From Epiperipatus broadwayi (taxonomy: Eukaryota; Onychophora; Udeonychophora; Euonychophora; Peripatidae): 64,000 nucleotides of DNA. The DNA lies in NCBI GenBank assembly GCA_028023455.1, contig JAQFVV010006216.1, positions 3,364,877 through 3,428,876 on the forward strand. Direction: 5' to 3'. Made by a program: the position numbers and the translations under genes. Position 1 is the stretch's first letter; each line of letters begins with the position of its first letter. Positions 23,299 through 35,081 of this stretch are shown in pieces. The notes under the pieces were generated by a model. The model worked only from the letters and a program-made list of their open reading frames with translations. It was not told the DNA's origin and did no database searches.

Positions 23299-26200
23299 AC
23301 TCTATATTAGTTTAAATTAAGGATTTAAACCTGAATGGAATTATACCCCAGACAAAATGAAAAGAAGCCCCGTCCCAGAAAATTGCCGAGTTTTTATAGT
23401 CATGTCCTGCCAGTCAATCTCTAAATGGCACCTTCTGTCAGTTAAACCATATATCCTAATTTTAATTGGCTATTTATTGTTTTCAAATTAATTATTCACG
23501 TTCGGACAGAAATCAATGGTTTTGTTGGATTTTTTCCCGCTTTTCATAAAAAACCCTTTGAAAGAACAAAATGAAAATTTTTAATAATGAAAAAAAAAAT
23601 ACATAGCAGACTGAATTTGAACTTAAGATTTTGAATAAGAACTGGCTGCTATGGATATGAAATTAAGATAAAATAATTGCTCTTTCAACAAACTTTCCGA
23701 GGAAAACGTACATGCCCAGTAACAATTAATAGTTATTTTTACAATTAAAATTTTGCTTGCATTCAGTTCATGCACCTCACACACATACGATTCTGCTCGA
23801 ACAGTTCCAACTCTTTTATAAACTCTTAATTTCCTATACAAACTTCTTCCAATAGATATTCTGCTGCTAAAATTTTAATCCCCCAATCGATACAATTTTC
23901 ATCAGCCAATTTCTTACTAACTAGAAATCATATTTACTTTATAAAATATTTATTCCCCCTTTCTGATCCATCTAAATTATTAATAACTATCTGCAAAACA
24001 ATTTTAACAAATAAACTATACTAAATTTGACCGTTTAACGCTTTAAATCTCTATTACATTTACATTATAATTAAACAATTTTTATTTCAAGTGTTTATGA
24101 ATGAGATTTTATTAAATATCAGATAATTCATGAAAGTTTATTCAAACTTTTATTTTAATTTACAATTAATACTCTTTTAATAATTTTATATCAAATTTAA
24201 CGCATTTTACAAGGAAAATTTTGATCTAAATTAATGTTAACAAACCCGGCTTCGAACTAAAGAAGATTTGGGTGAAGACCAAAAGTTTCAATACATTGTA
24301 ATGGAAATTTGGATATTTAATTTATCCCAATTTTCAAACATTTGTACATTCTGAAAACTGTGCAAATCAGGGTGATCATCATGAATGAGATTAAATATAT
24401 TCACACATAATTGCCATTTCTCTATTATATCAGTCCTCTGACAAGTGCATCAAGTATTCTGAGTGTGAGATGAAATCAGAATTGACATATGCTAGATTAT
24501 ACCTTCAAATTATTAAACATGACTTGATATGAATATTCTAATGAAATAAAATATATGAATTGAAAAACACTTTGGTAGTAGTATAAATAATGAATTAATG
24601 TAGAATAAAGTTTAAAATAGCTTGATTATAAAATAAATTAATAACTAAATTGGGTTTAGAGTTTTAGATCACCTGAAGGGTGAAAATTTTTTGTGAAATG
24701 CATGTAGGGTGAGAGGCAGTGGTCTGACTTTTTGAATGTTTTCCATATGGAGAAGTTGATATGAAGGTTGCACTGATGAAAAGTAAAAAAAGTGGAATCA
24801 TTTTTCACTCTTACACAAGATGTTAAAAGTGGATAGACATCAGTTCCTATCTTGTTTGAGAAAAGTATAATGAAAGTTACTGAAATGACTACATGGGTAT
24901 GTAGGTTCAAGTGATTGATAACTCTAGTTCACTTGTAGAGAAATATTTGTATTATGATAGAATTGAGTTGAGGATGCACTGATGAAAACCAAAAAAACTT
25001 AAACAATATATAAATATTTGATAAAAGCTTTGAAGTCCCTTCCTCATAAATCTTTCCATTAGTTTATTTTAAAACCTTAAAGTATAACTAAGATTCCTAT
25101 AATGATAAATGTATATTTGTACCTCTCATGTTCAGTCACACAGCCACAAGATATGCCTGTATAACAATAACACACATTATAATAAACTGATATCATATTC
25201 CTCATGGATGTTTGCTTTTCATACAACATATATTAGTTTGTTAAATGTGAATTTTGTTTAAACTTCAGTCTATCGCTTGAATGATTTTCTTTTAATTAGC
25301 ATTAATGCTGACATTTTCTTGTTTAAATTTGGGCATGTAAAAAAATAAAAGCTACCTCATCACTTTTATATATTAATTCTGCTATACTAATTAAACTCTA
25401 ATGACTTAAGAGAAAAGCATCCCTATAATATCATAATTAAACATCAATTCACTGGGGACTTATAAAGACAATACTTTGTTTACATTCATGTCAAATATAA
25501 ACTAAGATTCTATTTATTTAAAATGTCAGTAATAAGTGATATCTCATCTCAAGGATCTTACATGTTATCTGAAATAATATTTTTTTATTTCTTTCAATAG
25601 AACTCAAAGTTTCAACTCATTTCATGTAAAAAGACAAGCAATACTAATATTAGTTAAGTGCATTTCTTACTAATTTAAAAACTGCCTAACTTGTTATTAG
25701 GGACATTTATTTTATTTTTGAAATAATATTTATACTATAGAATCCATTTTGATATATATATATGTCTATTTGATATGTATTAAAATATTTATAAGAAAGT
25801 TTTTCTGTTTTATAAGTGATCTATTACATTTATCTATACTTTTTAGAATTATGAATAAAAAAAATGGTTTGTATGTTTAGAAATTATTATTTATGGTAAA
25901 GTTTACATGTATCATTATAAGTGTCTGTATTTGATGAATTAAAACACATTTTAAATTTGAAAATATTACTGTCAGAATTGATTTTTTTTTTTTTTTAATA
26001 GAAAAAAAAATTAGTAATCAGTCTATCAGTTTACAAAACTTTCAACAGAATTATAACAAAAAATTAACGTTTTATATGTTTACAATATAATTAGGAAGGA
26101 AATAATAAAATTTTGTTATTATTTAACAGTAACCTTTTTTTAATTATTCAACAAGTGCACAATTTTTTTTTAATTAACTTTAAGTCTGAGGGTTTTTTTT

Positions 26201-26414
26201 GCCTTTAGCTATTTGGGTCTGGAAGTGATGCTTCAATTGGCATTGTTTTCACAGATAAAATGATTCCTTTGATTTTTAATTTCAATATTTGATCACTGTA
26301 TTGATATAAAGTGGTAAATAGAGAGAAGCACAAAATCCTTTGGTTGCTTGCTTAATTCAGTAAATTTTATTTTGAGGGATTTCAATTGATGAGAGAGAGA
26401 AATTTCTTCTTTAC
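23299..26414. other. Intron 2 interior with weak dispersed repeats
   Basis: AT-rich. A TTGCACTGATGAAAA-like motif followed by an A-rich stretch occurs near 24767 and again near 24972, and a related form near 9176, suggesting an old repeat family. A GGCTTCGAACTAAAG B-box-like motif near 24249 is too isolated to call. No gene was seen. Confidence 0.35.
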
Positions 26415-27150
26415 AAGTTTTGGTGTATGGCTGTGATGACTTTGGTAATGCAGTGAGTAATGCTGGGTAAGTAAGGAAGGGAAATCCGAAGCTTTTCATT
26501 TGTGGGGGGAGGGAATATCACTTTCTATAATAGAAATTGTTAATCATTTGAAGTAAAAAAAAAGTGGCAGTCACGGTGTAGGAATGCTTTAAGTCCAGTT
26601 AGTTTATGAGTGCTTGGTGTGAATGATTTTGAATGAATGAAGCCGCATATATGTATATAGATTTTATGAGTATTTTGTAATTGAGACGAAGGCGGTCACA
26701 CTGTATGTAGAAATCGAGGAACTTGATACTGTTATGATTGTCCTATTTCCTTGATCTCTACATACAGCACAACTACCTTCATCTCAATTACAACATGCTC
26801 ATAATACATATACGCGGCTTCATCCACTCAAAATCACTCACACCAAGCACTCATAGACTAGCTGGACTTAAAGCCTTTCTATACCATAACTGCCACCTTT
26901 GCAAATTTGAATCAGACAAAAAGGACAATATCAGCACATACATTTCTGAACTGCACAACATTAATATGTTTCTGAATTGCACAACATTGGCTAAAAGGAT
27001 TCAATTTAACTTCAAATGATTAAAAATTTCTACAATAGAAAGTGACACTCCCTCTCCCCCACAAACGAAAAGTCTGGGATTTCCCTTCCATACATATTCA
27101 GCATTACTCACAACATCACCAAAATCATCACAACCACACACTAAGTTACA
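26415..27150. mobile_element. Foldback element with long inverted arms
   Basis: Arms at about 26415-26735 and 26752-27145 are inverted copies around a small loop. The innermost pairing is TGTATGTAGAAATCGAGGAA with TTCCTTGATCTCTACATACA. The right arm has an extra segment of about 115 bp near 26893-27005, including a doubled CTGAACTGCACAACATTAA-like unit. Both arms keep a matching reading frame: GFPFLTYPALLTALPKSSQP on the minus strand of the left arm and GFPFHTYSALLTTSPKSSQP on the plus strand of the right arm. If transcribed, the region would fold into a long hairpin. Confidence 0.75.
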
Positions 27151-27540
27151 TTTCGCACATCACCACCTTTGCATCATCTATTCAACAACTTGAAGGATAG
27201 ACTACCTACCGAGCTCCATTCTCAATCTACAAAATTTAAATATCAAGGTCCAGCCTGACTCTCCATCTACTATGGAATCTTGGGCCAACTTATCAACCCA
27301 TATTGCTTAGCACTCATATCTTTATAGTAAAGTCAAAACACATGCAGACATCTCGCTCAATCTTCTTCGCCCACTTTTCACAACCGGCCATGTCTTTGAA
27401 ACCACCCACTTCAATGTTGTCTTTCCAGAGCGCAGTGATGCCAAATGCAGACTCAAAGTAGCATAGCACATTTCAAGGGACAAATACGCCATTAACAAAA
27501 AGAAGTCTTGCTTTTCCCTTTCCAAAAAATGGTTTATCCA
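27151..27540 (+). pseudogene. Unidentified decayed coding remnant
   Basis: In one plus-strand frame, about 27235-27530 gives a long protein-like string, including LRPLFTTGHVFETTHFNVVF and then KCRLKVA, with few stops and a higher GC content than its surroundings. It directly follows the right arm of the foldback and may belong to the same former gene. I do not recognise the family. It is probably a transposon protein remnant and not a host exon, since it has no splice sites that fit. Confidence 0.35.
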
Positions 27541-28075
27541 ATCAACATAATCTTAAATTTAAATATTATGTAAATTAGCCTGCACACAATATATATATAC
27601 ACCCACATTCCCATCACAATTACTGCTACATTTATGACTTTTCTTAAGTCGAAAGCATACTAAGCACATCATTCTTAATTAGGATTATTACAGCTTTGCT
27701 CTATAAGTCCTGCAAATTTGTTTATTTACATTTCTATAGAGATAAAGCTTTAAAATTTATAATTATAATTATGTTTGTAAACATCTGGATTGATTTGTAC
27801 AATAAAGAAGCTTGGATTAAAATGTTAAGATCTATTCTTATGCAAATAGCTGATATACAAAGGGAAAATAAATGATTCATTTCTTTTTCTTTTATAAAAA
27901 TTTTACTTATTTAGTTTTATAAAGATACAAAATTAACATTAAGATAAATTGAAGTATAGATTAAAACAATTACAGGAATAGTTTAATTTTGTGAAGAAAT
28001 TTAGGAAAATTAATTAATGTAGTTTCTGTGTATTTAATTATTGATGGAATTAAATTGTTATATTTCATATATATT
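27541..28075. other. AT-rich spacer, nothing recognised
   Basis: No repeat or coding signal noticed. Confidence 0.4.
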
Positions 28076-30286
28076 ATAACAGTCGGGAAAGAAGTGAAAG
28101 TTGCAGTCTTACCGTATCTGCCGTACAGGGTGCCACTAGGCCATTTGAACCTAGAAAATTTATAGAGTAGGCAGATACACGCTGTTAAGATCACAACCGC
28201 CAGCCCTAGTCACTAGCTCATGGAGTAGCAGAGGTTTAAAACATTTATTAAATATATTTCTTTTAATAAAGAATAATAAAAACAATCACTGTCAGTATTA
28301 ATAACACAAAAGATTTTATTTATGTATATATAAGTAATAACACACAAACTTAAAAAAAATAATTATTATATAAAAAAATTATGTTTTATGTAGTTTCATT
28401 ATTATTATTTTATTTGTGTTTATCTCTAATTTTTAATATTAGCGTGTTGAACATAGGTATGCCACCCAGACGACGCATTTAAACGATCTTCAAAATGTTT
28501 GATTCCAGGCCAAAGGTCCGCAGCCACGCCAACGCTCACTTCCAGATATACATCCGCAACCAATGCAATGTGAACATGTTAGCATCAAATCACGCTGACA
28601 GGAATGTGCATCTGACAGCGTGATATTATTTGAAGAAACATGATTTTCGTCCAGTACAGGAATGTACTTCTGTCTGGCTAAGGAATCATGCATGTAATAT
28701 AAAGAGAAAATCGCTACGTGTGGATGAGAGAGCGGTCTATCTTGCCGGCTTATCGTCACAATCCATAGAGCTGGAATGAGTCAATGGCGCAGGAAATACG
28801 TCTGCATCCATTGCAACGATATGACTGCCTCTTTGGGGTCATGCATTCAGTTGGGCACATTGCCCTAATGTGCGGCAATGTGCGAACACACTTCACATTA
28901 CATTGATGTAAACATCCATATATCTCTCCACCAGCATTGACACAACTACGAAACAAATAATCTGAAATCAAAACCCCCTTAAAACTAACATATATTTAAA
29001 CGAGGCTAAACAGCTACCTATATTCAACTTACATTAATTTTAATAATTTAATAAAAAAAAAAAAATCTTTATTTTAAGGTTTTAAAATCATTTTACGACG
29101 ACACATTATATTTAACTTATTTTACTACAAATACTATTTAACCTACTTTTCCTTTCTTTTAATTTCAATAATGCACAAATAACGATAAGTATTTTCATCT
29201 TTAAATTTAAGTTTGCGATCGCAAACCCCTACCCTATTACAAACAGATTTTATTAAACATGAATAAAAAAAAAACAATACATATTTTAAGAGATTACATT
29301 TTAACTTTAGATCAGAGATTAAAATTGCACAGTTTATAAAAAAAATAAAGTTCAGGCTTGCTCAGGAAAGAAAGTCTATAGTTCATTTTAAAGGCAAATA
29401 AAGTTCAAAGATTTTAAAGTTTAAGAGAGTTTATATTTCATTTTATCATTTATAAATCTATACTTTCCTTTGTCCATGCTTGTTCCTTCGTGACGAAGAT
29501 CTGAGTTACGCAAGGACCTTGTTCTTGCGGACAATGCCTATTTATGAAGCTTGATGAGTATTTCTGCATATGGCACCAGTAGTTCAATCCTGGGATCCGT
29601 GAAGATGAAAGCTACCTTCGGCCAGCCGAACCGAAGGAAGCACGATGAAGCTGATTATATTCTTGGTGACGGCGATAATAGCTTTTTAAATTTTTATTTT
29701 TACTTTCAGCACAGACGAATGAATTTAAAACTTTAATTTTCTAGTTCTCCAATCCCTTATTTCTTTTGGATTTTTCTTTTTATAGCCCTGAGGCGTTTTA
29801 TCTCTGGAATGCACGGATCCATCTCACATATTTCATTGGTTCATTGAGTTTGTCGCCGAGTAGATTTTGGGTTTGTGGCTAAATAGGTTTTGAGTTTTCC
29901 ACTGAGGTCTGTGTCTATATCTTTGGGCGGGAAAAGCAAGTCTTTTGTTTCTATTCCTCGACTCATCTCTTTCGTAATCATCTTTTCAATGGTCATTTTG
30001 CCCTAAGGATCTGTTTGTAATTTTTTATTTTTAAGATTAAAAACTCTTTCATTATTTTTAAAATTAAAAGGTTTTTTTATTATATTTTATTTAAAGATTA
30101 GAATCTTTGCTTCGATTCTATAATTTTTTTAAAGCTTATCTTATTTTAATATTTAAATCAAACATATTAATAAATTAATAATTCATTATTTGTGCATTTT
30201 GAACGTTTGTGTTTTTAATTCAGTATTAGATATTTATAAAAAAGCTAAGTATTTAAATGTAACGCATATATATATATCCCGTTACA
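28076..30286. mobile_element. TIR element family, copy C
   Basis: A 2.2-kb copy with the same end order as A: a long R-type left end (ATAACAGTCGGG, then GGGTGCCACTAGGCC and a CTAG..ATTTGA..CTAG stem-loop near 28133, then GAGTAGCAGAGGTTT near 28221) and a short L-type right end (TGTGCATTTTGAACG near 30191, terminal CGTTAC followed by AATAT). Core blocks align with A and B, for example CAGGAATGTGCATCTGA near 28599. A CTTCGTGACGAAG palindrome near 29488 sits where copy B has its 16-bp palindrome. Two minus-strand frames (28490-28759, 28756-28971) are open only in this copy and are not preserved in A or B, so they are not supported as genes. Confidence 0.65.
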
Positions 30287-30353
30287 ATATATATATATAT
30301 TAACTAAATATTGAAATAAAGTTCATAATTTAATTTTCAATTTGTTTTTGTAG

Positions 30354-30467
30354 AAAACTTGGAATGCAGCAGTAATTCTGGGAAGAGGATTAAAATTTGA
30401 GACTTTCTCAATGCCTTCCAAACAACATGCAGCCGACAGTGCAGCAATGATTGCTTCACTGCGCTTA
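30354..30467 (+). CDS. Host gene exon 3: second half of dsRBD-like domain
   Basis: A 114-bp exon, phase 0 at both ends, between acceptor TTTGTTTTTGTAG and donor CTTA|GTAAGA. It encodes 38 residues. TWNAAVIL and LKFETFSM read as the beta strands of a double-stranded-RNA-binding domain, and SKQHAADSAAMIASLRL as its second helix, with the hallmark Ala pairs. The usual KKxAK RNA-contact motif is reduced to one Lys (SKQHAAD), so the fold may serve protein contact or weak RNA binding. With exon 2 it makes a domain of about 66 residues, near the family norm. An RNA-decay or RNA-silencing protein is likely; an XRN1-like C-terminal region is one candidate, unproven. Confidence 0.8.
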
Positions 30468-31430
30468 GTAAGAAAATATTGCAATTAATTTAATGTAATG
30501 TGATCACTAGAATCTCTATTTCCACTAAAATGAATAGTTAATAACAGAAATACTTAATTCTTCAGCATTTAATTAAGTATCAGCATAACTATTATCTAAA
30601 TTTAGGATATATATATAAAATATTCCTTTCTTTGAGATCAGTAATTGTATAAAGTATATATATAAATATGCGAGTTTACACTATCAGAATACTCAATTTC
30701 ACATATATTTTATTTTTCAACTACTAATGATTTATCCTTTTTTAATAACTAATAAATTGTCTATAGATATAAATAATAGATAGAGATTATTGCATTTTTA
30801 AAACTGTAAATTATGAAATATTTAGTAATCAAAATCTTTCTATTATTAGTGACGTAGATGGATATCAATGTTGAAATGTCTTCAAGTAAAAGATAGAAGA
30901 ATGTTTCCAGCTTCACAGCATTTCTCTTTACTATAATAAAAAATTTTAATACAATATTTCTATCCCAAAAAAAATTTAATTCCATTACAAATTGGATTAC
31001 ACATATTGATCATGTAGTAAATTTCAAGAAGTATCCAAATTTATTAGAAATTCTTTTTTTTTTTCTATGCAAGATTTAGAATAAATGTAAAATTACTGTG
31101 GTTCAACTTTGCAAAAGATTTTTATGTAATGAAAAATTAAATTTATTTTTTGAAGATCAAATAGTGAATATTCACTCTATAATTATTTTTATGAGGTGTC
31201 ATTAAGTCGATATTGATTTGGCGATTATATAAATAGAATTTTTCAAAATGATCTGTTACATTTATTTTTTTAGAATATTGAAACCTACATTCATTACTAT
31301 AATAATACAGTTCATTCATCTCATTAGTCGTCAACTTTTCCAAATATTATAAAACTCTTTACTGATTTAGTTACCTCATAATATACCCAGATTAAGATAG
31401 TTTTAGTCTTATTATTTAATTAAATATATA
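30468..31430. other. Start of intron 3, nothing recognised
   Basis: AT-rich sequence between exon 3 and the pogo-like element. No coding signal was seen. Confidence 0.45.
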
Positions 31431-32028
31431 CATCTGGGTCTTGTTTTATGCGGTATATAGGTTCCTCAGAAAACGTACACAAAAGAAATCGCACAAGAAT
31501 AGACTTAACTTGCCTTGAAAAATGGGGGATAAGTTACTGTAATTTTCAAAAATCGCATAAAAGCAAAGCTACAATGTAAAATTACTTTGAAATTTGCATA
31601 GAAAAAAAATAAGAAAATAAAATATGACCAATAAAAAATTTCAAATTTGAAAAAAATTGATACAAGACACACTTTTTTTATTAACTACAGTATTTAATTT
31701 TATTCAAAACAATACATTTTTATGTGTAATTTACATTTTTTTCATACATGTACGATATTTTCATCATTATCGCTACTTGAGACATCAGATTCATCATGAT
31801 ATGATGTGATGTACTGGTCTTCTCCTTAAACAAAGTCAAGAGGAAATACAACTAAAACATTTCAATCACTGTTGATCCTTACCAATTTGCTAAGCAATCT
31901 AAAATTGAAATTTTTGTTTCCAAAGAAATTCATTTTCTTGGGTGTTTTTCCTCTCCATTAGGGTAAACTAAAAGTTTAAAATAAAAATAAGAACTTGGAC
32001 TTACGATAATAAAAAGATACCGACTCAT

Positions 32029-32236
32029 CACTGTTGGGCAAAATTTAATTAAAATTAACAATTAAAAATTAAATTCTTATTTTTGTCTTTAATTTTTTAA
32101 TTTTCAATTCTGTTTAAAAATCAGATTTCATCGTTTCACATCACATTAATTTCAGATCACGTTACTTAATTTTTAAATTGTTAATTACAATTAAAAATCA
32201 GATTTTAATTGTCAAATTTAATTGTGCCCACTGCTG
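32029..32236. mobile_element. hAT-type MITE nested in E1
   Basis: A 208-bp palindromic element with inverted ends CACTGTTGGGCA and CAGCAGTGGGCA. The flanking octamers CGACTCAT and TTACTCAC share ACTCA, consistent with a decayed 8-bp hAT target duplication. Its interior is almost pure A/T with inverted AATTAACAATTAAAAATTA-like arms. It has no coding capacity. Confidence 0.65.
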
Positions 32237-32460
32237 TTACTCACCTTTTAAAAATAAACTTGCGGACACTAAATGATTAATTGATTATGTAACTCTTTTT
32301 ATAAAAAGCAAAAATAGAACGTGATTTAAAATGCAAAAACAACAATATACATAGTATAGGCATCTATAACGTTTGAACAGATTTACATTATCATCTTGTA
32401 AAATGTAATGTGGGTATATACAATGGGAAAGTTCTGATTTTAAGTGAATTATGAACTTCT

Positions 32461-32649
32461 TTATTGCATAAAATCTATTATAGTACTATTATAAAGCGTT
32501 GAAAATATTGAAATTATTAGATGGAAGTCGAACTCCAATAATGCGCTATTACTTTAAATATGACACGACTGCACGAAATTTATAATATTTAAAGTAATAG
32601 TGCATTATCGGAGCTCAACTTCTGATCTAATAATTTTTATTGCATAAAA
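32461..32649. mobile_element. Hairpin insert with 13-bp flanking repeat in E1
   Basis: TTATTGCATAAAA occurs at 32461-32473 and again at 32637-32649. Between them lies a strong palindrome: arms near 32510-32562 and 32586-32636 share ATTATTAGATNNNAAGT, GCNCTATTACTTTAAATAT and so on. The homologous stretch of the 7-kb element (near 53815-53830) has a single copy of this site and no insert, so it serves as the empty site. Confidence 0.7.
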
Positions 32650-32724
32650 GAAAACCTCATACAAAGATATTAAGAAGAAACATGAATCGCATTAAATAAA
32701 TCTGCATAAAACGAGACTCGGGTA

Positions 32725-33228
32725 TACTCTTTCATTTTATTAGCTATCTTGCTATACAAAAACCTTAATGCTTTTCTTTATCCTTATTCACTATCCAATT
32801 TTTATATCTATAATGTGTCACAGGAAATATAGCTTAGCAGAGTTGAGCCACAATCACTGGAGCTTGATTTCAATAATCCATGCATTTAAAAAAAATTTTC
32901 CCCTAGAGTTTTATTACAATATTGTCCATTTGTTAATGAAGATTTCAGAAATGTAAAAACCAACAAGCCTTTTATATCTTTTTTTATTAATTTTAATATC
33001 ATTTGCTAAGCTTATCATCACAATATTTGTTTTTTTTATATTTAACCATAATTTTGCAGCTTTATTTTTTAACCTTTCTAATGAGATTTTTGAAGTTTTC
33101 TATATTTTCAACTATTATTTGCATATTCAAGGTTATTGTTTCTTCAACTAATCCTGAATCTATATTTGTCTTAGATCAATCTGAGTTTTATTTTTTTATA
33201 TATTCAATATACAAATTGAATTGGTAAG
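32725..33228. other. Intron 3 spacer, nothing recognised
   Basis: AT-rich sequence between the pogo-like element and the LTR element. No coding signal was seen. Confidence 0.4.
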
Positions 33229-35081
33229 TGATAATGTATAGCCCTATATATTTTAATGGATAGCAATTTTATTTTTAAGTATAATTTATATTAATGAACT
33301 TGAAATCGCACAGTTATGCAAGTAGAGGGGAAGATATATTCAATATTTTACATAATAACTATACCAATAATCAGATCAAGATTGTCTATAAATACATACA
33401 CCGCGGGCACATAACTGGTAGAAGCAAAATACCTCTCCTGTGAATACTTTTTATTTATACTGAAAATAAAACCCCTCTGGTGCCATACAGAGTTAACTGG
33501 TATATTCCAAGAGATTTGAAACATTCCCAGCACTTGATTCCACAGCTAGCTCAAATAAACAAGAAAGTTCTTAACTTATACTATCAGATAATGTATATTT
33601 AAACACAAAACAATATAATTGCCAAGTTTGTTTACTAAATGTTATATGATAAGACACGAAGAGAGAGAATTTAGGCCAAATTAACAATTAAAACATATTT
33701 ATTTACAAATAACATTATAAGAATAATAAGAATAAAAATTAAATTAAACTAATTACAAAGTTATTCAGTATAGCTAAGTCCAATTTAAATTAGGTAGTAA
33801 AAATTTAAGCATTTCTAATTTTGTGAAAGTTTATAAAGAGAATGAAATCTTATCTCTATTTCATTTAAGTCTAAACTTTGAATTATTTTCTTACATTAAT
33901 CTAGGTTTTGCTATAGCTTTTCTGGAGTGATTACACCTGTCTTCTTGACAGTTTCTAGAGTTTGTGAATGGTATTTTTGAACAAGTTTGTAGATTCTTTC
34001 CTGGGCTGACTATATCTTCATGGCCTTGTTAAGCAGTAGTCTTTGGTAACAATAGGCAGATATCTCGGCAATAGCAGATCAAGGATTTTTGTCACATCTT
34101 AGGCTATCAAATGTATATGAACTGGATGATGAAAATTGAATGAACATCATTTTTGCAAGTCTAACATAGCATGGTGATATTAGGGCATCCACATAAATGG
34201 TTATACATTGCTGGAGAACAAAGCTAGCCATTCACGATAAAAGAGACTGAACAGCAAAGTTTAAGAACAGCAGGATAGCCTGAATAACTTCAAACTATGT
34301 TGGATAAATCTTCACTAACTTCGATAATAATAATGATGATGAGCTAATGAGAATTTATTAGCGTATATACCTTGACAAATCACTGTATGAGCTTACCCAC
34401 ATCGTTAATCAGTTTTAATCTTTTTTAATTGATTTTTTTTTTTAAATTATAACATTAATTCTAGCATTAGTTATCTAATCAATTGACTGCCTTACTGATT
34501 ACACTAACAACAACATAATTCCTTCTTGATTAGATAATTTACAAAATTATTTTGATCTTTGATTAGATTGTAATTTTAAAAATTAACTAGTTTTAGATAA
34601 TAATTCTATATGATTATTTACATTTCAATTTTCTTGTTCCTTTTTTTTTTTCTCTTTAAAATTAATGTTTTAGTTTTGATTATTTCATGAAATAAATTTT
34701 ATAATTTTTAAGTTACCTTTACACATTTTGTTTTATTTTCATTATACCTTGTAACATTTTGGAAGTTGTAAATTTATTTAAAGAAAAGATAAGCCATTCC
34801 TTTATAATTAAACTTTTTAAACTACATTATATTTTTCCCTCTTCTATTTTTTTCTTTTATTTTACATTGAGATTAGGATAATTTGAACGGAATTTTATTT
34901 TTCGTTTTGTTTACTTCCTAACCGGCCTTTTGTTCTATTCTAATATCTCTTCATTTCTATTTATTAAACTTTACAGCACTTTTTTATTAAAACAAAAAAA
35001 ATTTTTTTTTTTCTGACTATTCTTAACATGCTTTTTAAATATTTCATATAACATGTATATTTACATATCTATTATATTGCA
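33229..35081 (-). repeat. LTR (3' copy) of antisense LTR retrotransposon
   Basis: About 1.85 kb aligning along its whole length with 37938-39804, with scattered substitutions and small indels (for example ATTACAAAGTTATTCAGTA at 33752 and again near 38461). On the minus strand it starts TGCAATATAATAG at 35081, directly after CTCGGAGGGG, a polypurine tract of the same form as that of the gag element at 5.6 kb. Confidence 0.75.

Larger units (their letters stand above)
31431..32724 (-). mobile_element. Pogo/Tigger-like internal-deletion element (E1)
   Basis: A 1.29-kb element flanked by TA on both sides. Its inverted ends are CATCTGGGTCTTGTTTTATG on the left and TACCCGAGTCTCGTTTTATG on the right, read inward; the long homology continues in the 7-kb element at 53744-60741. 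The minus strand holds what looks like the start of a pogo-type transposase (ISLETKISILDCLANW and then GSTVIEMF, a CENP-B-like helix-turn-helix, around 31955-31860), followed soon by its acidic tail (ESDVSSSDNDENIVHV, about 31790-31745). The catalytic middle is absent, as in classic internal-deletion derivatives. It also contains a hAT-type MITE, a hairpin insert and a 40-bp LINE tail, listed separately or in the findings. Confidence 0.65.

Noticed and set aside
28490-28971. Two Cys-rich minus-strand frames in TIR copy C
   Set aside because: The aligned parts of copies A and B are full of stops in all frames, and the apparent Cys pattern follows from the DNA repeat itself.
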